Counted from the first letter of the stretch, positions 1-8,106 are shown. The stretch is DNA of 54,550 bases from Patescibacteria group bacterium (GCA_038063375.1 JBBTVG010000002.1:1-54550), one strand, 5' to 3'. Numbers and translations: made by a program. Notes: generated by a model not told the origin, from the sequence alone.

Positions 1-51
1 GAACTGGCCCGTCCTAAGGGCTCGATGTAGGTTCGATTCCTGCCGAGGGCA
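1..51 (+). tRNA. tRNA-Arg(CCT), 5' part outside window
   Basis: The 3' half of a tRNA gene is visible. The anticodon stem GGCCC/GGGCT (6-10/18-22) closes a 7-nt loop (11-17) with T at position 33 and anticodon CCT, which reads AGG (Arg). A 4-nt variable loop, a 5-bp T stem (27-31/39-43), the loop TTCGATT, the acceptor 3' strand (44-50) and an A discriminator (51) follow. CCA is not encoded at this end: TAA follows the discriminator. A second 3'-end-like stretch at 193-209 does carry CCA. Confidence 0.85.
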
Positions 52-78
52 TAAAGTGAACGCATGTGAGCGACTGTT

Positions 79-95
79 CTCGGCAGGAATCGAAC
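79..95 (-). repeat. inverted copy of tRNA-Arg T-arm/acceptor segment
   Basis: These 17 nt are the exact reverse complement of 31-47 in the tRNA-Arg gene (T loop, T stem 3' strand and start of the acceptor strand). The tRNA 3' half and its trailer could therefore fold back on each other. A GGAA-capped hairpin (107-124) and a 9-bp AT-rich hairpin (138-158) follow in the trailer. This is a direct sequence observation; the function is unknown. Confidence 0.8.
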
Positions 96-176
96 GGGAG
101 GGGGTCGGGGAACGGAAGTTCCCCGTGGAGGAAAATATTAAAAACCGCGGGTTTTTAAAGAGGAGCCGTGCGACGA

Positions 177-209
177 GTTCGATAGCAAAGCGTCCTGCCG
201 AGGGCACCA
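177..209 (+). repeat. second, interrupted copy of the tRNA-Arg 3' end, with CCA
   Basis: GTTCGA (177-182) is followed by a 10-nt interruption, then by 14 nt (193-206) identical to 38-51 of the tRNA-Arg gene, and then by CCA. It reads like the original 3' end of the tRNA displaced by an insertion of about 155 bp. The tRNA-Ser locus shows the same pattern. No integrase is nearby. Confidence 0.65.
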
Positions 210-213
210 CAAT

Positions 214-250
214 CAAAAACTGTTCCGATATAATCGGAACGGTTTTTTTG
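214..250. terminator. bidirectional rho-independent terminator
   Basis: A perfect 8-bp stem (222-229/233-240) with a 3-nt loop is followed by GG and seven T on the + strand. The other strand has five T after the stem (A-run 216-220). It can end both the tRNA-Arg transcript and the convergent glutaredoxin gene. Confidence 0.85.
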
Positions 251-264
251 ATACGTAAGAAGGA

Positions 265-504
265 TTAGAGCCCGAGTAATTTTGAGAGTTTCTCCTGGTC
301 AAAACCAATAACCAACTCGTCACCTATGGCAATCACCGGAACGCCCATCTGGCCGCTTTTCTCTATCATTTCACTGCGCTTTTGTGCATCAGACGCAACA
401 TTATATTCTGTATATGCTATTTTATTTTCGTCGAAAAATTCTTTTGCCGCCCTGCAGTACGAGCATGTCGGTGTACTGTATATTGCTACGTTCTTCATAT
501 GCAT
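265..504 (-). CDS. glutaredoxin-like thiol-disulfide protein
   Basis: The 79-aa protein is about the usual length of the NrdH/glutaredoxin family. A beta-strand (VAIYSTPT) leads into the redox motif CSYC at residues 14-17, and the thioredoxin-fold cis-proline motif GVPVI lies at about 54-58. Glutaredoxin-like proteins of this type reduce disulfides in the cytoplasm, including those of ribonucleotide reductase. The AdoCbl-dependent reductase at 8164-10443 could be a client, but this is inference. The start is either of two closely spaced ATG codons (MHM); no Shine-Dalgarno site is visible. The gene converges on the terminator at 214-250. Confidence 0.85.
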   Translation of the reverse strand: MHMKNVAIYSTPTCSYCRAAKEFFDENKIAYTEYNVASDAQKRSEMIEKSGQMGVPVIAIGDELVIGFDQEKLSKLLGL

Positions 505-571
505 TTTAAATATTTGTTAATAGATTTGTATTATAGCACAGCCGTTATATTTGCAAAAAGTACTCTTTTGG

Positions 572-642
572 TGCGGATAGGGAGAATCGAACTCCCGTCC
601 GATGCTTGGGAAGCATCCATTCTACCACTAAACTATATCCGC
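572..642 (-). tRNA. tRNA-Gly(CCC)
   Basis: On the minus strand the acceptor GCGGATA/TATCCGC encloses a standard cloverleaf. The anticodon stem GATGC/GCATC holds loop TTCCCAA, anticodon CCC, reading GGG. The T loop is TTCGATT. The discriminator is A, and CCA is encoded (569-571). Bacterial tRNA-Gly usually has U73; A73 is typical of tRNAs served by the dimeric eukaryote/archaea-like glycyl-tRNA synthetase, so this lineage may use that enzyme (inference). Confidence 0.93.
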
Positions 643-657
643 GTATTCCATTATGTC

Positions 658-1053
658 TCACTCGCCACCGGTAAACACATAGAAGAGAGAACGCCAAAAT
701 CCTTTTTTTTGCCCTTCATTGTCGACAATATTTTGCCCATCAAGAACGGTCGGTTCAACGATGACCATCACTTCTTCCCCTTTCTTGGCAACCCCAAACC
801 GTTTCCGCAATTCTTCCTCAACGCCCCGCTCAGTATTCAGTCGCGCTATGTCAACAGAAAGGTCACGTTCCCGCTCTTGTAGCTTTTGAATTTCGTTTGA
901 GACGATCTCTTCGTTCTGCCGCGCTTCACTGTATTTCTGATAGACATTCCATGTCGCATTCCCCAGAAACAGAGCAACGATACTCAATATGAATAGCACC
1001 ACTTTTGAGTACATCGCTTTGCGTAATTTCTTTTTTTGCTGGAAGTCTAACAT
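658..1053 (-). CDS. FtsB/DivIC-like septum formation initiator
   Basis: The 131-aa bitopic protein has a short basic cytoplasmic N-terminus, one transmembrane segment (about residues 16-34), a coiled coil rich in E, R, Q and L (about 38-80) and a C-terminal tail. This is the layout of the FtsB/DivIC family, which joins FtsL and FtsQ in the divisome. Length fits the family. A TATAAT box lies about 25 nt upstream of the ATG. It diverges from the 34-aa gene at 1113. The assignment rests on architecture and a family-like sequence; the exact orthologue (FtsB, FtsL or DivIC) is not certain. Confidence 0.75.
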   Translation of the reverse strand: MLDFQQKKKLRKAMYSKVVLFILSIVALFLGNATWNVYQKYSEARQNEEIVSNEIQKLQERERDLSVDIARLNTERGVEEELRKRFGVAKKGEEVMVIVEPTVLDGQNIVDNEGQKKGFWRSLFYVFTGGE

Positions 1054-1112
1054 GGTAAATATCTATTGCATATTATATAGTATATCTTATACTATACATT
1101 TAATACTCCCTT

Positions 1113-1217
1113 ATGTTCAACAAGAAACACAAAAAAACCATCAAGGTCATCTGGTCAATTCTGGCCATTTTTATTGCTATTAGCATGGTGCTTCTCTACA
1201 GCCCTATCTTCCTTTAA
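1113..1217 (+). CDS. 34-aa single-pass membrane protein
   Basis: A short open frame starts at ATG 1113 and ends in TAA. The N-terminus is strongly basic (MFNKKHKK), followed by one hydrophobic segment (about residues 12-28) and a short tail ending SPIFL. The basic head plus single helix is that of a small N-in membrane protein. It lies between divergent ftsB-like and convergent lepA, with AT-rich promoter-like sequence just upstream. No family is recognised with certainty. It could be an accidental ORF, but the clean amphipathic design and its fit in an otherwise empty gap argue for a gene. Confidence 0.55.
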   Translation: MFNKKHKKTIKVIWSILAIFIAISMVLLYSPIFL

Positions 1218-1229
1218 GACTCTGTAAGG

Positions 1230-3029
1230 TTAGCTGTCGTTCCCTCCTCGGATCATCTTCAGGAACACCTCTTGGGGAATGTGTACCTTGCCTCCTTGCT
1301 TCATTCTTTTCTTTCCCTTTTTTTGTTTTTCAAGCAATTTCATTTTTCGCGTAATATCACCTCCGTAGAGCTTTGCCGTCACATCTTTTCGCAGTGCGGA
1401 GATCGTCTCTGAAGCGACGATGCGTCCAAGCACTTTGCCCTGGATCTTTACGACAAATAATTGGCGAGGAAGCACTTTATAGAGGCGCCCTACCGCTTCT
1501 TTGGCTTCTTCTTCGGCACGGCGCGAAGACACTACGCGGGAAAATGCCGGCATAACCTCCTCGGCAACCAAAATATCAAGCCGTGCCACGTCCGCCTTTC
1601 GTGAATCTATGATCTCATAGGCGAGGGACGCAAATCCCGAAGAAACACTTTTCATCTCATCAAAAAAGTTCCGCATAAGCTCCCGAAGCGGCATAACTAC
1701 CTCAAGGGAAACACGATTATCGCCGAACGTTTCCGAATTCCCCATTTCCGCTTCATGGTCATGGAGTATTTGCATGATTCCGCCCAAATATGTACCGGGA
1801 GTAATGATACGCGCCGAAACCCACGGCTCGCGCACTTCTTTGTATGTTCCGTGGTCGGGAAATAAAGCGGGAGAATAAACTATTTTTTTCTTGCCGTCCA
1901 GATATTCCACCTCGTATGTGATAGACGGGGTTGCAACCACGAGATCCAGGTCAAATTCCCTTCTCAAACGTTCCGAGATAATCTCCAGATGAAGCATACC
2001 CAAAAAACCGCACCGGAAACCGCGGCCGAGCGTCCCTGACGTTTCTTCCTCGTACGAAAGCGACGGATCTGATAATTTAAGTTTTCCGAGAGCACTCCGA
2101 AGGAGCGGAAAATCATCCTGACTCTCCGTATAAATGGACGCCCACACGACAGGCCGCGGGTTCATATATCCGGGAAGGGCCGGGAGGGGCGCTTTGGTCA
2201 ATGTAATCGTATCTCCCACCGACGCGGCCCCCGCTTTTTTTATCCCCGTTATTATGTAACCGATCTCTCCCGCAGATAATGAGTCTTTCGGGATTGGGGC
2301 GGGAGAAAAAATTCCTGTCTCGATCGCTCCAAAATGCTCTTTTGTCTGAATGAGTGTAAGTAAGGATCCTTTGGCAATCGTGCCGTCCAACACTCTCACA
2401 AAAACAATAACGCCTTTGTGGTTTGAATATTGGAAATCAAAGATAAGCGCTCGTGCGCTGTCTGTCCCCGGAAATGCTTCATGCGGGGGCGGTATGCGCG
2501 CGATGACCTCCTCCAAAAGCTTTTCTACCCCCTGTCCGGTCTTGCCGGATACTTCAAAAATGGAGGAGTTATCGCATTCCAAGAGTTTCGCGACCTCCCC
2601 TCTCACTTCTTCTATGCGAGCAAGGGGTGAATCAATTTTGGAGATAACAGGAATAATGACAAGTCCCAGCTCGCGTGCCATTGCAAGCACGGTCAATGTC
2701 TGGGCTTGCACGCCTTGCGTGGCATCCACCAAGAGAATGGATCCCTCCACCGCTTTGAGCGCGCGGGATACCTCGTATGAAAAATCAATGTGTCCGGGCG
2801 TATCAATAAGATTGAGCGTATATTCTTCTCCATGGGAATTGTAACGCATACGCACCGGCTGCATCTTGATGGTGATGCCGCGCTCGCGCTCAAGGTCCAT
2901 ATTGTCCAAGACCTGCTCTTTCATTTTGCGCGCCTCAATCGTGCCCGTCAGCTCAAGCATGCGGTCAGCAAGCGTTGATTTGCCGTGATCAATGTGGGCA
3001 ATAATGGTGAAATTTCTTATATTCTTCAT
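1230..3029 (-). CDS. lepA: elongation factor 4 (LepA)
   Basis: LepA is a ribosome-bound GTPase that resembles EF-G without domain IV and helps ribosomes under stress or during initiation. The 599-aa protein from ATG 3029 matches the family length of about 600; an upstream in-frame ATG at 3236 would add 69 unrelated residues and is rejected. G1 AHIDHGKST (11-19) and G3 DTPGHIDF (76-83) are intact. G4 reads SKID (130-133) where nearly all translational GTPases have NKxD. The C-terminus carries the LepA-specific basic domain (KMKLLEKQKKGKKRMK). No strong ribosome-binding site is seen. Confidence 0.96.
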   Translation of the reverse strand: MKNIRNFTIIAHIDHGKSTLADRMLELTGTIEARKMKEQVLDNMDLERERGITIKMQPVRMRYNSHGEEYTLNLIDTPGHIDFSYEVSRALKAVEGSILLVDATQGVQAQTLTVLAMARELGLVIIPVISKIDSPLARIEEVRGEVAKLLECDNSSIFEVSGKTGQGVEKLLEEVIARIPPPHEAFPGTDSARALIFDFQYSNHKGVIVFVRVLDGTIAKGSLLTLIQTKEHFGAIETGIFSPAPIPKDSLSAGEIGYIITGIKKAGAASVGDTITLTKAPLPALPGYMNPRPVVWASIYTESQDDFPLLRSALGKLKLSDPSLSYEEETSGTLGRGFRCGFLGMLHLEIISERLRREFDLDLVVATPSITYEVEYLDGKKKIVYSPALFPDHGTYKEVREPWVSARIITPGTYLGGIMQILHDHEAEMGNSETFGDNRVSLEVVMPLRELMRNFFDEMKSVSSGFASLAYEIIDSRKADVARLDILVAEEVMPAFSRVVSSRRAEEEAKEAVGRLYKVLPRQLFVVKIQGKVLGRIVASETISALRKDVTAKLYGGDITRKMKLLEKQKKGKKRMKQGGKVHIPQEVFLKMIRGGNDS

Positions 3030-3061
3030 AATATCTACCAAGCATATCATAGATACATGCA

Positions 3062-3089
3062 AACAAAAACGGCGCGAAACGCGCCGTTT
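3062..3089 (-). terminator. terminator upstream of lepA
   Basis: On the minus strand AACGGCGCG-TTT-CGCGCCGTT forms a 9-bp stem (3068-3076/3080-3088) followed by TTTGTTT. It lies downstream of the small membrane protein gene at 3115-3324 and separates it from lepA. Confidence 0.8.
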
Positions 3090-3114
3090 AAAAAGTAAAA
3101 AGGTTCCGTAGTCG

Positions 3115-3324
3115 CTATTTAAAAACGTTTCGGTCGGCTTTTGTTTTGTCCGAGTTGGACAGGTAATAGACAGCTGCGAAAAAAAAGATGAGCGCAATGG
3201 CGAGCAGTACAATACCGCTTTTATGAAGCCTTTCATAAAAAAACCAGACAGAGGTCATAATACTGGCGATGGACAACAACGAACACCATGTGGCCAGCTT
3301 ATTTGCGTCTTTCGTGTCTTTCAT
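3115..3324 (-). CDS. small two-TM membrane protein
   Basis: From ATG 3324 the product has 69 aa. That start is chosen because a strong AAGGAGG Shine-Dalgarno sequence sits at the right spacing, one of the few clear ones in the window. The N-terminus is charged (MKDTKDANK), followed by two hydrophobic segments (about 12-30 and 36-55) and a polar tail. No family is recognised. It has its own terminator and lies between lepA and murJ. Confidence 0.65.
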   Translation of the reverse strand: MKDTKDANKLATWCSLLSIASIMTSVWFFYERLHKSGIVLLAIALIFFFAAVYYLSNSDKTKADRNVFK

Positions 3325-3402
3325 GTCTCCTCCTTTTTGTGAGAACAAAGTGCTAACGCCATTAAAGCACACTATCTGCAAGAAGTCAACACATTCGGCA
3401 TC

Positions 3403-5091
3403 TTACAGTTCCTCCTGATCAGGCGCAATGACACGCACCTTAAAGAGACGGCGTTTGAGGTTGGCGCTCACTTCTTCCAGTTCTCTGTTCCCGAGCATCT
3501 TGAGAACTACGATGCAGGCAACAACACCAAGCCCTCCGGCAAAAAGTCCCTGCAGGAAAATACCCCAGAACGTGTTGATATCAAACATGTTGCCAAACAC
3601 CGAGAGAAAGCGGTATGCCACAAAACCCATAATGACCGACGCCGCAAAGATGTGCGCAAAGACTCGTTTCAAAGAAAGAGAGAACTCCTTAAAATCTCTG
3701 CTGAAAAACAGTCCCAACAGAGTGGCGTTTATGATCATCCCCATTGAATATGCCAGCGGCAACATGACGATTGCGCTTCCGGGAATGTCGTCAATTCGCA
3801 AAAGGGATTCCATAAAATAGCGGAACATCTCGTTTGTTTGAAACATTTTCATGAACACAAAACCAAATATGATGATCAACGCCGATGAAAAAGTATTCAT
3901 CACGAGCGGAATTTTTGTTCTTCCCGCCGCGTAGTATCCTCTCACGAACAAAAGCACGAGCGCCTGCGCCAGTATGGAAACCGAGAACACGGCAAGCGCC
4001 GCCGCCGTGAGACGGGTATCTGACCAGTCAAATTCTCCGGAGCCCAGAATGGTTCGCACGATCTGCGCGCGAAGAACAATAAAGAGAATAATGGCGGGGG
4101 TTGTCCAAAACACGATGTGCCTTGTCGCGGCTACAATATGTTCCGCGAATTTCATTCGTTCCCCGTTTGAAAAAAGTCTGGTCAATGTCGGGAACGCCGC
4201 GACAGAATATGAAACCCCGATGATAGAGAGCGGTACCGACTGAAGATTGAAAGAAAAGTTAAAAACAGCGATGGATCCTTCCACCATGTATGAGGCAAGG
4301 GCAATGAGTGCGATCAGGGAGATGTGATTGGATGAAAGAGCAATGGTGCGCGGCAGTGATAATACCACCACTCGCTTTATGTCGGAGAAGTTCATGTGCC
4401 ATTTAAATCGCGGAACGAGCCCGTGTTTCATGACCACGGGAAATTGAACCAGAAGATGCAGGAGGGCTCCGAAAATAACGCCCATCACCATGCCGACAAC
4501 GCCAAATAACGGGAAAAAAAATATAATTCCCGTAATGATGCCCAGATTATACAGAACCGGCGCTCCGGCATATACAAAAAATTTCCGGTATGTCTGCGTG
4601 ACGGACCCCAAGAGACTTGAAATACCGAGCAGTACCGGTGATACCAAGAGGATCCTTGTCAGATCAACGAATATTTTTTTCTCTTCCAGGGAGAATCCCG
4701 GAACAATAAAACCCGCAAGGAACGGTGCCATGAAAAAAGCGACCCCGCTTACAAAAAGAATGGTGAGAAAAAAGAAACTGAACACGTCGCTCAAGAACGC
4801 ACGGGCGCGCTCCCCTCCATATTCTGAATTCTGGTCTATTTTTTCCACCAAAAACGGTATGAGAACCGTAATGGACACAAACGAAGCAATTGAAATATAA
4901 ATGAAATCAGGGATACGAAATGCCGCATAATACACATCCAAGGTAGTGCTTGCTCCAAAGACATGCGCGAGTAGTCTGTCGCGGAAAAGCGCGAGCACTT
5001 GGGAAAGGAGCGCAAAGGCACCGAGCAGGTATGCCGCTTGGTGAAGCCCTGTAAACTCTTTATTGAAAATGTTTAAAATTCTTTGAACCAC
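3403..5091 (-). CDS. murJ: MurJ/MviN-type lipid II flippase
   Basis: This 562-aa polytopic protein belongs to the MOP (MATE-like) superfamily, with about 14 predicted membrane helices. MurJ moves the peptidoglycan precursor lipid II across the cytoplasmic membrane. The N-terminal segment with FRDRLLAHVFGAS and the DVYYAAFRIPDF motif is typical of MviN proteins. The start is GTG at 5091; no ATG in frame fits better. The Wzy-like protein lies upstream on the same strand, 80 nt away, so the two may be co-transcribed. Confidence 0.93.
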   Translation of the reverse strand: MVQRILNIFNKEFTGLHQAAYLLGAFALLSQVLALFRDRLLAHVFGASTTLDVYYAAFRIPDFIYISIASFVSITVLIPFLVEKIDQNSEYGGERARAFLSDVFSFFFLTILFVSGVAFFMAPFLAGFIVPGFSLEEKKIFVDLTRILLVSPVLLGISSLLGSVTQTYRKFFVYAGAPVLYNLGIITGIIFFFPLFGVVGMVMGVIFGALLHLLVQFPVVMKHGLVPRFKWHMNFSDIKRVVVLSLPRTIALSSNHISLIALIALASYMVEGSIAVFNFSFNLQSVPLSIIGVSYSVAAFPTLTRLFSNGERMKFAEHIVAATRHIVFWTTPAIILFIVLRAQIVRTILGSGEFDWSDTRLTAAALAVFSVSILAQALVLLFVRGYYAAGRTKIPLVMNTFSSALIIIFGFVFMKMFQTNEMFRYFMESLLRIDDIPGSAIVMLPLAYSMGMIINATLLGLFFSRDFKEFSLSLKRVFAHIFAASVIMGFVAYRFLSVFGNMFDINTFWGIFLQGLFAGGLGVVACIVVLKMLGNRELEEVSANLKRRLFKVRVIAPDQEEL

Positions 5092-5171
5092 GGCTCAGGG
5101 CGTTTAGGGTTCTCTGTTTGATATCTCTCTTTGGTCGCTTAGCTACTCAACAGTAACCACGCCTTTTATTA

Positions 5172-7526
5172 TCATTCTCCTTCTATTGGCAATGTGTCCC
5201 GTTTTTCCGGCAGAGGAAGCGGGGGTGCCACGTCTGTGAATGGCTCTCTATCCCCCCGCAAGTTCTTGAGAATCTTCTTCACCTCGCTGTTTTCCGGATT
5301 GAGCTGTTCAATACCTTCAAATTGAGTGATCGCATCCTCTCTTCTCCCTACCTGGTCATAGCTTAATCCCAAGAAATATTTCGCATTCGCGTACACAGGG
5401 TTAAGCGTGACCGCGCGTTCAAGCGCCGCAATAGCTCCGCCATAATTTCCGTCTTTGTATTTCAAAAATCCGAGCTGGAAGAACACGCCGATATCGTTCG
5501 GGGCGATCAAAGACGCGCGCTCCGTGGATTCAATTGCCGCTTTGATGTTTCCTTCGTTTGCCTCGATCTGCGAAAGAAAGAAGATCGCTTGCGCGTAGTC
5601 CTGCTTCTGCGCGAGTGATTCTTCTATGCGTGCGCGCGCTGTTTCAATATTGCCGCGCGCAACCTCGAGACGCGCGAGAGTGAGATAGAGCGCCGGACTC
5701 TTGGGATTTCTTTCCAATGCTTTCTCGTAGGCGGCAAGTGCGTTGTCGTACGCGCCTTCAATATTAAGCGAAACAACGGAAGCGTAGACATTTCCGAGTG
5801 ATACCCAGTTTAAATAGTTGGTGGCATCCACTTCGGTTGCCCGGCGCGCATAGGCGATGGCTTCGCCGAGCGCATTCTGAAACTGCGCGCGCAATACGTC
5901 TTCGCTCACGTCGCTTGTGGAAAGAATGTTGCTTAAACGCGCGGTTTGCAGCTCGGAAAGCGAGCGGAGATACAGGTCATACTCGTAGAGTTCCTTGGCG
6001 CGCAGCATATGTGATTCTGCGGTATTGATATCCCCGCTCACATTAAATGTCGTAACTCCTTTGCTGAACGTATGCACGGAAAGAAACCGCTGTACGAAGA
6101 AGTATTCCAAAACGGCAGACGCAACGATCATGATGATCAAGAGAAGGACTATGATAAAACCGATTCTGGGATTATCAATGGCTGATACTCTGTAGTTTTT
6201 TGCCAGGCCCCCTTTAATGAACATTGCCACGAATATTCCCGTAAACAGAAAAGCGAGACTCAGATTGACGATATTAGGGACATAAAACACCGCCACGATC
6301 CATAAGTAGAGAGCCAACAAAAGGGATGAGAAAATGAAGTAGTTGGTGATCCTGTCCTTATGCGGAGTAACGAGCGCTTTTGCGCCCGTATATAAAAATG
6401 AGAGCAGGAACAGCATCCACGCAAGGATTCCCGCTATACCAAGCGTTGTCGCAAAGGTTGGTATCATGCCGATACCAAACGCAAATCCCGTATCCCAAAA
6501 GGGCGTATCGTTGATGCCGTCCGGTTTCAAGAAAAACCACTGCTGTTCAAACCTGTTCGGACCAATCCCAAGCACCGGATTGAGAGAAAGCGTGCGTGAA
6601 GTAATTTCAAGTGTTGCTTCCCACGAGGGTCGCACTTCAACCTGCGAAATACCGAGGCTCGTACTTAATATATTTCCAAGATTACCCGGCAACAAGAATA
6701 AAAGAGAAACGATCGCGACGGCAAGAGGGGTAAATGGTATGTGGTTGACCGCTGTGGGAACATCGCTTGTCTCTTGCGCACGCCTTCTCTCAAACGAGAG
6801 TCCGTAGACGAGGATCACTACGGAAAATGTCCCCACCAATATCCATGCAAGGGAGAAATTGGCAAGAGCAAGGAAAAACAAAGAGGCGAAGAGGAGGGCG
6901 TGAAGGATTACCTTCATACTGCCGCGGAGTGTGAGCAACTGAAGCGTCACTTGCGAAAAAACTGCCGTAAGCCCAAAAAAGAGAGCCATGTCGTTATATT
7001 TCCCAAAGAGGTTGGCGGCGGAAGAAGTGAAAGTATTAAATGAAAGAAAATCAATACCGAATATGAGGCGAGCGCCTTGATACAATGCCAATACAAAAGC
7101 AGACATCACGAGAGCCGAATAAACGTACAGTATCTTGTCCATGTTTTGGAAAAATACGGAGGAAAGAAACATAAGCAAGAATAAGACAAGGAAAACGGCA
7201 AAAGTTCCCGTCTCATGACCAAGCCCAAGCAGTGAGATTTTCACTGCGGGAGAAAACAAGGATGAAGCAAGAAATACCGCGGTGACGACGCCCATACTGA
7301 AGAGAATGAAACTCTTCGGAATGGCAAGTACCCCTTCTCGTAAGCGCGCAATGAGCCACAAGAAAAAAGAGAGGGAGACCAGTATCGCCAAAAGACCCCC
7401 TTTGGCAAAATCAACGGAAAAACTGTTGGTGGAGAGGAAGAAAACAGGAAGCAGGAACGTTGCGATGATGAGTAAGCCGAGAGCAATCGCGTCTAAGGGA
7501 AAAAATGAATTATTCTGTTTATTCAT
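5172..7526 (-). CDS. O-antigen-ligase/Wzy-like membrane protein with C-terminal TPRs
   Basis: The 784-aa protein has about 12 hydrophobic segments (residues 10-480), including the large extracytoplasmic loop with the LGIGPNRFEQQW region seen in Wzy_C/WaaL-type polymerases and ligases. A soluble part of about 290 residues follows, with at least four tetratricopeptide repeats (for example AIAALERAVTLNPVYANAKY). Such proteins act on lipid-linked glycans outside the membrane; the TPRs likely recruit partners. The substrate is unknown. The ATG at 7526 has GGAAG upstream, and a sigma70-like promoter lies at 7565-7592. Confidence 0.8.
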   Translation of the reverse strand: MNKQNNSFFPLDAIALGLLIIATFLLPVFFLSTNSFSVDFAKGGLLAILVSLSFFLWLIARLREGVLAIPKSFILFSMGVVTAVFLASSLFSPAVKISLLGLGHETGTFAVFLVLFLLMFLSSVFFQNMDKILYVYSALVMSAFVLALYQGARLIFGIDFLSFNTFTSSAANLFGKYNDMALFFGLTAVFSQVTLQLLTLRGSMKVILHALLFASLFFLALANFSLAWILVGTFSVVILVYGLSFERRRAQETSDVPTAVNHIPFTPLAVAIVSLLFLLPGNLGNILSTSLGISQVEVRPSWEATLEITSRTLSLNPVLGIGPNRFEQQWFFLKPDGINDTPFWDTGFAFGIGMIPTFATTLGIAGILAWMLFLLSFLYTGAKALVTPHKDRITNYFIFSSLLLALYLWIVAVFYVPNIVNLSLAFLFTGIFVAMFIKGGLAKNYRVSAIDNPRIGFIIVLLLIIMIVASAVLEYFFVQRFLSVHTFSKGVTTFNVSGDINTAESHMLRAKELYEYDLYLRSLSELQTARLSNILSTSDVSEDVLRAQFQNALGEAIAYARRATEVDATNYLNWVSLGNVYASVVSLNIEGAYDNALAAYEKALERNPKSPALYLTLARLEVARGNIETARARIEESLAQKQDYAQAIFFLSQIEANEGNIKAAIESTERASLIAPNDIGVFFQLGFLKYKDGNYGGAIAALERAVTLNPVYANAKYFLGLSYDQVGRREDAITQFEGIEQLNPENSEVKKILKNLRGDREPFTDVAPPLPLPEKRDTLPIEGE

Positions 7527-7564
7527 GGTATCTTCCTGTAAAAATTAACGTAGGTAATGTGTAC

Positions 7565-7592
7565 ATTATACAAGAATATAAGTGCGGAGCAA
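7565..7592 (-). promoter_or_regulatory. sigma70-like promoter of the Wzy-like gene
   Basis: On the minus strand TTGCTC (7587-7592) and TATAAT (7565-7570) are separated by 16 bp, about 40 nt upstream of the ATG at 7526. It is divergent from the rnpB promoter. Confidence 0.65.
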
Positions 7593-7612
7593 AGCGGTAA
7601 TATTGTACACAG

Positions 7613-7640
7613 TTGCAATTTCCATATCTTGTTGTATAAT
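7613..7640 (+). promoter_or_regulatory. rnpB promoter
   Basis: TTGCAA (7613-7618) and a perfect TATAAT (7635-7640) are spaced by 16 bp. The predicted transcription start, 6-7 nt further on, coincides with the first base of RNase P helix P1 at 7647. Confidence 0.85.
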
Positions 7641-7646
7641 GTTTAC

Positions 7647-8095
7647 GTTGTATCGGGCAGTTGCCCCGACATTGTCGGGGAGGAAAGTCCGAACACTCCC
7701 CCGTCTTAGACGGGGAGCAAGGTAGCGGGTAATCCCCGTCCGGAGCAATCCGAGAGGTGCGAGCAGAGACGCCACACAACGAAAGGCGTGTGGGCGCTTC
7801 CATAAGGAAGCGTAGCCGAGCACCATCTGTGTCTCTCTCACAAGAGATAGAGATGGTGCTCGGGTGAAACGGCTAAATCCTTACCCGGGTGCAAGGCCGT
7901 ACTCCGCTGTTTTAAGAGCGGAGGGTGCCGCTTGAGCCGCGCAGTAATGCGTGGCCCAGATAAATAACTGTCGCCGAGCACCATTTGTGCGTTTATATAG
8001 TTTTGGTATCAAGACAACTTATTACGTTTTTGTCTTACCAATACTACATAGTGCCTAAATGGTGCTCGGTACAGAATTCGGCTTATAGATACAAC
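7647..8095 (+). ncRNA. rnpB: RNase P RNA (bacterial type A-like), about 449 nt
   Basis: RNase P RNA is the catalytic RNA that trims tRNA 5' leaders. P1 pairs GTTGTATC (7647-7654) with GATACAAC (8088-8095). The P4 strands are the universal GAGGAAAGTCC (around 7680) and ACAGAATTCGGCTTAT (8071-8086). P2 pairs CAGTT (7658-7662) with AACTG (7966-7970). The conserved GTGAAA after P12 is present (7865-7870). Two long hairpins share almost identical 13-nt arms: one at the variable P12 position (7816-7863) and one of 96 nt (7974-8069) between P2 and P4, where other bacteria have only a short joining strand. The RNA is flanked by a good promoter and terminator. Confidence 0.95.
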
Positions 8096-8106
8096 ACATA
8101 ACTATC

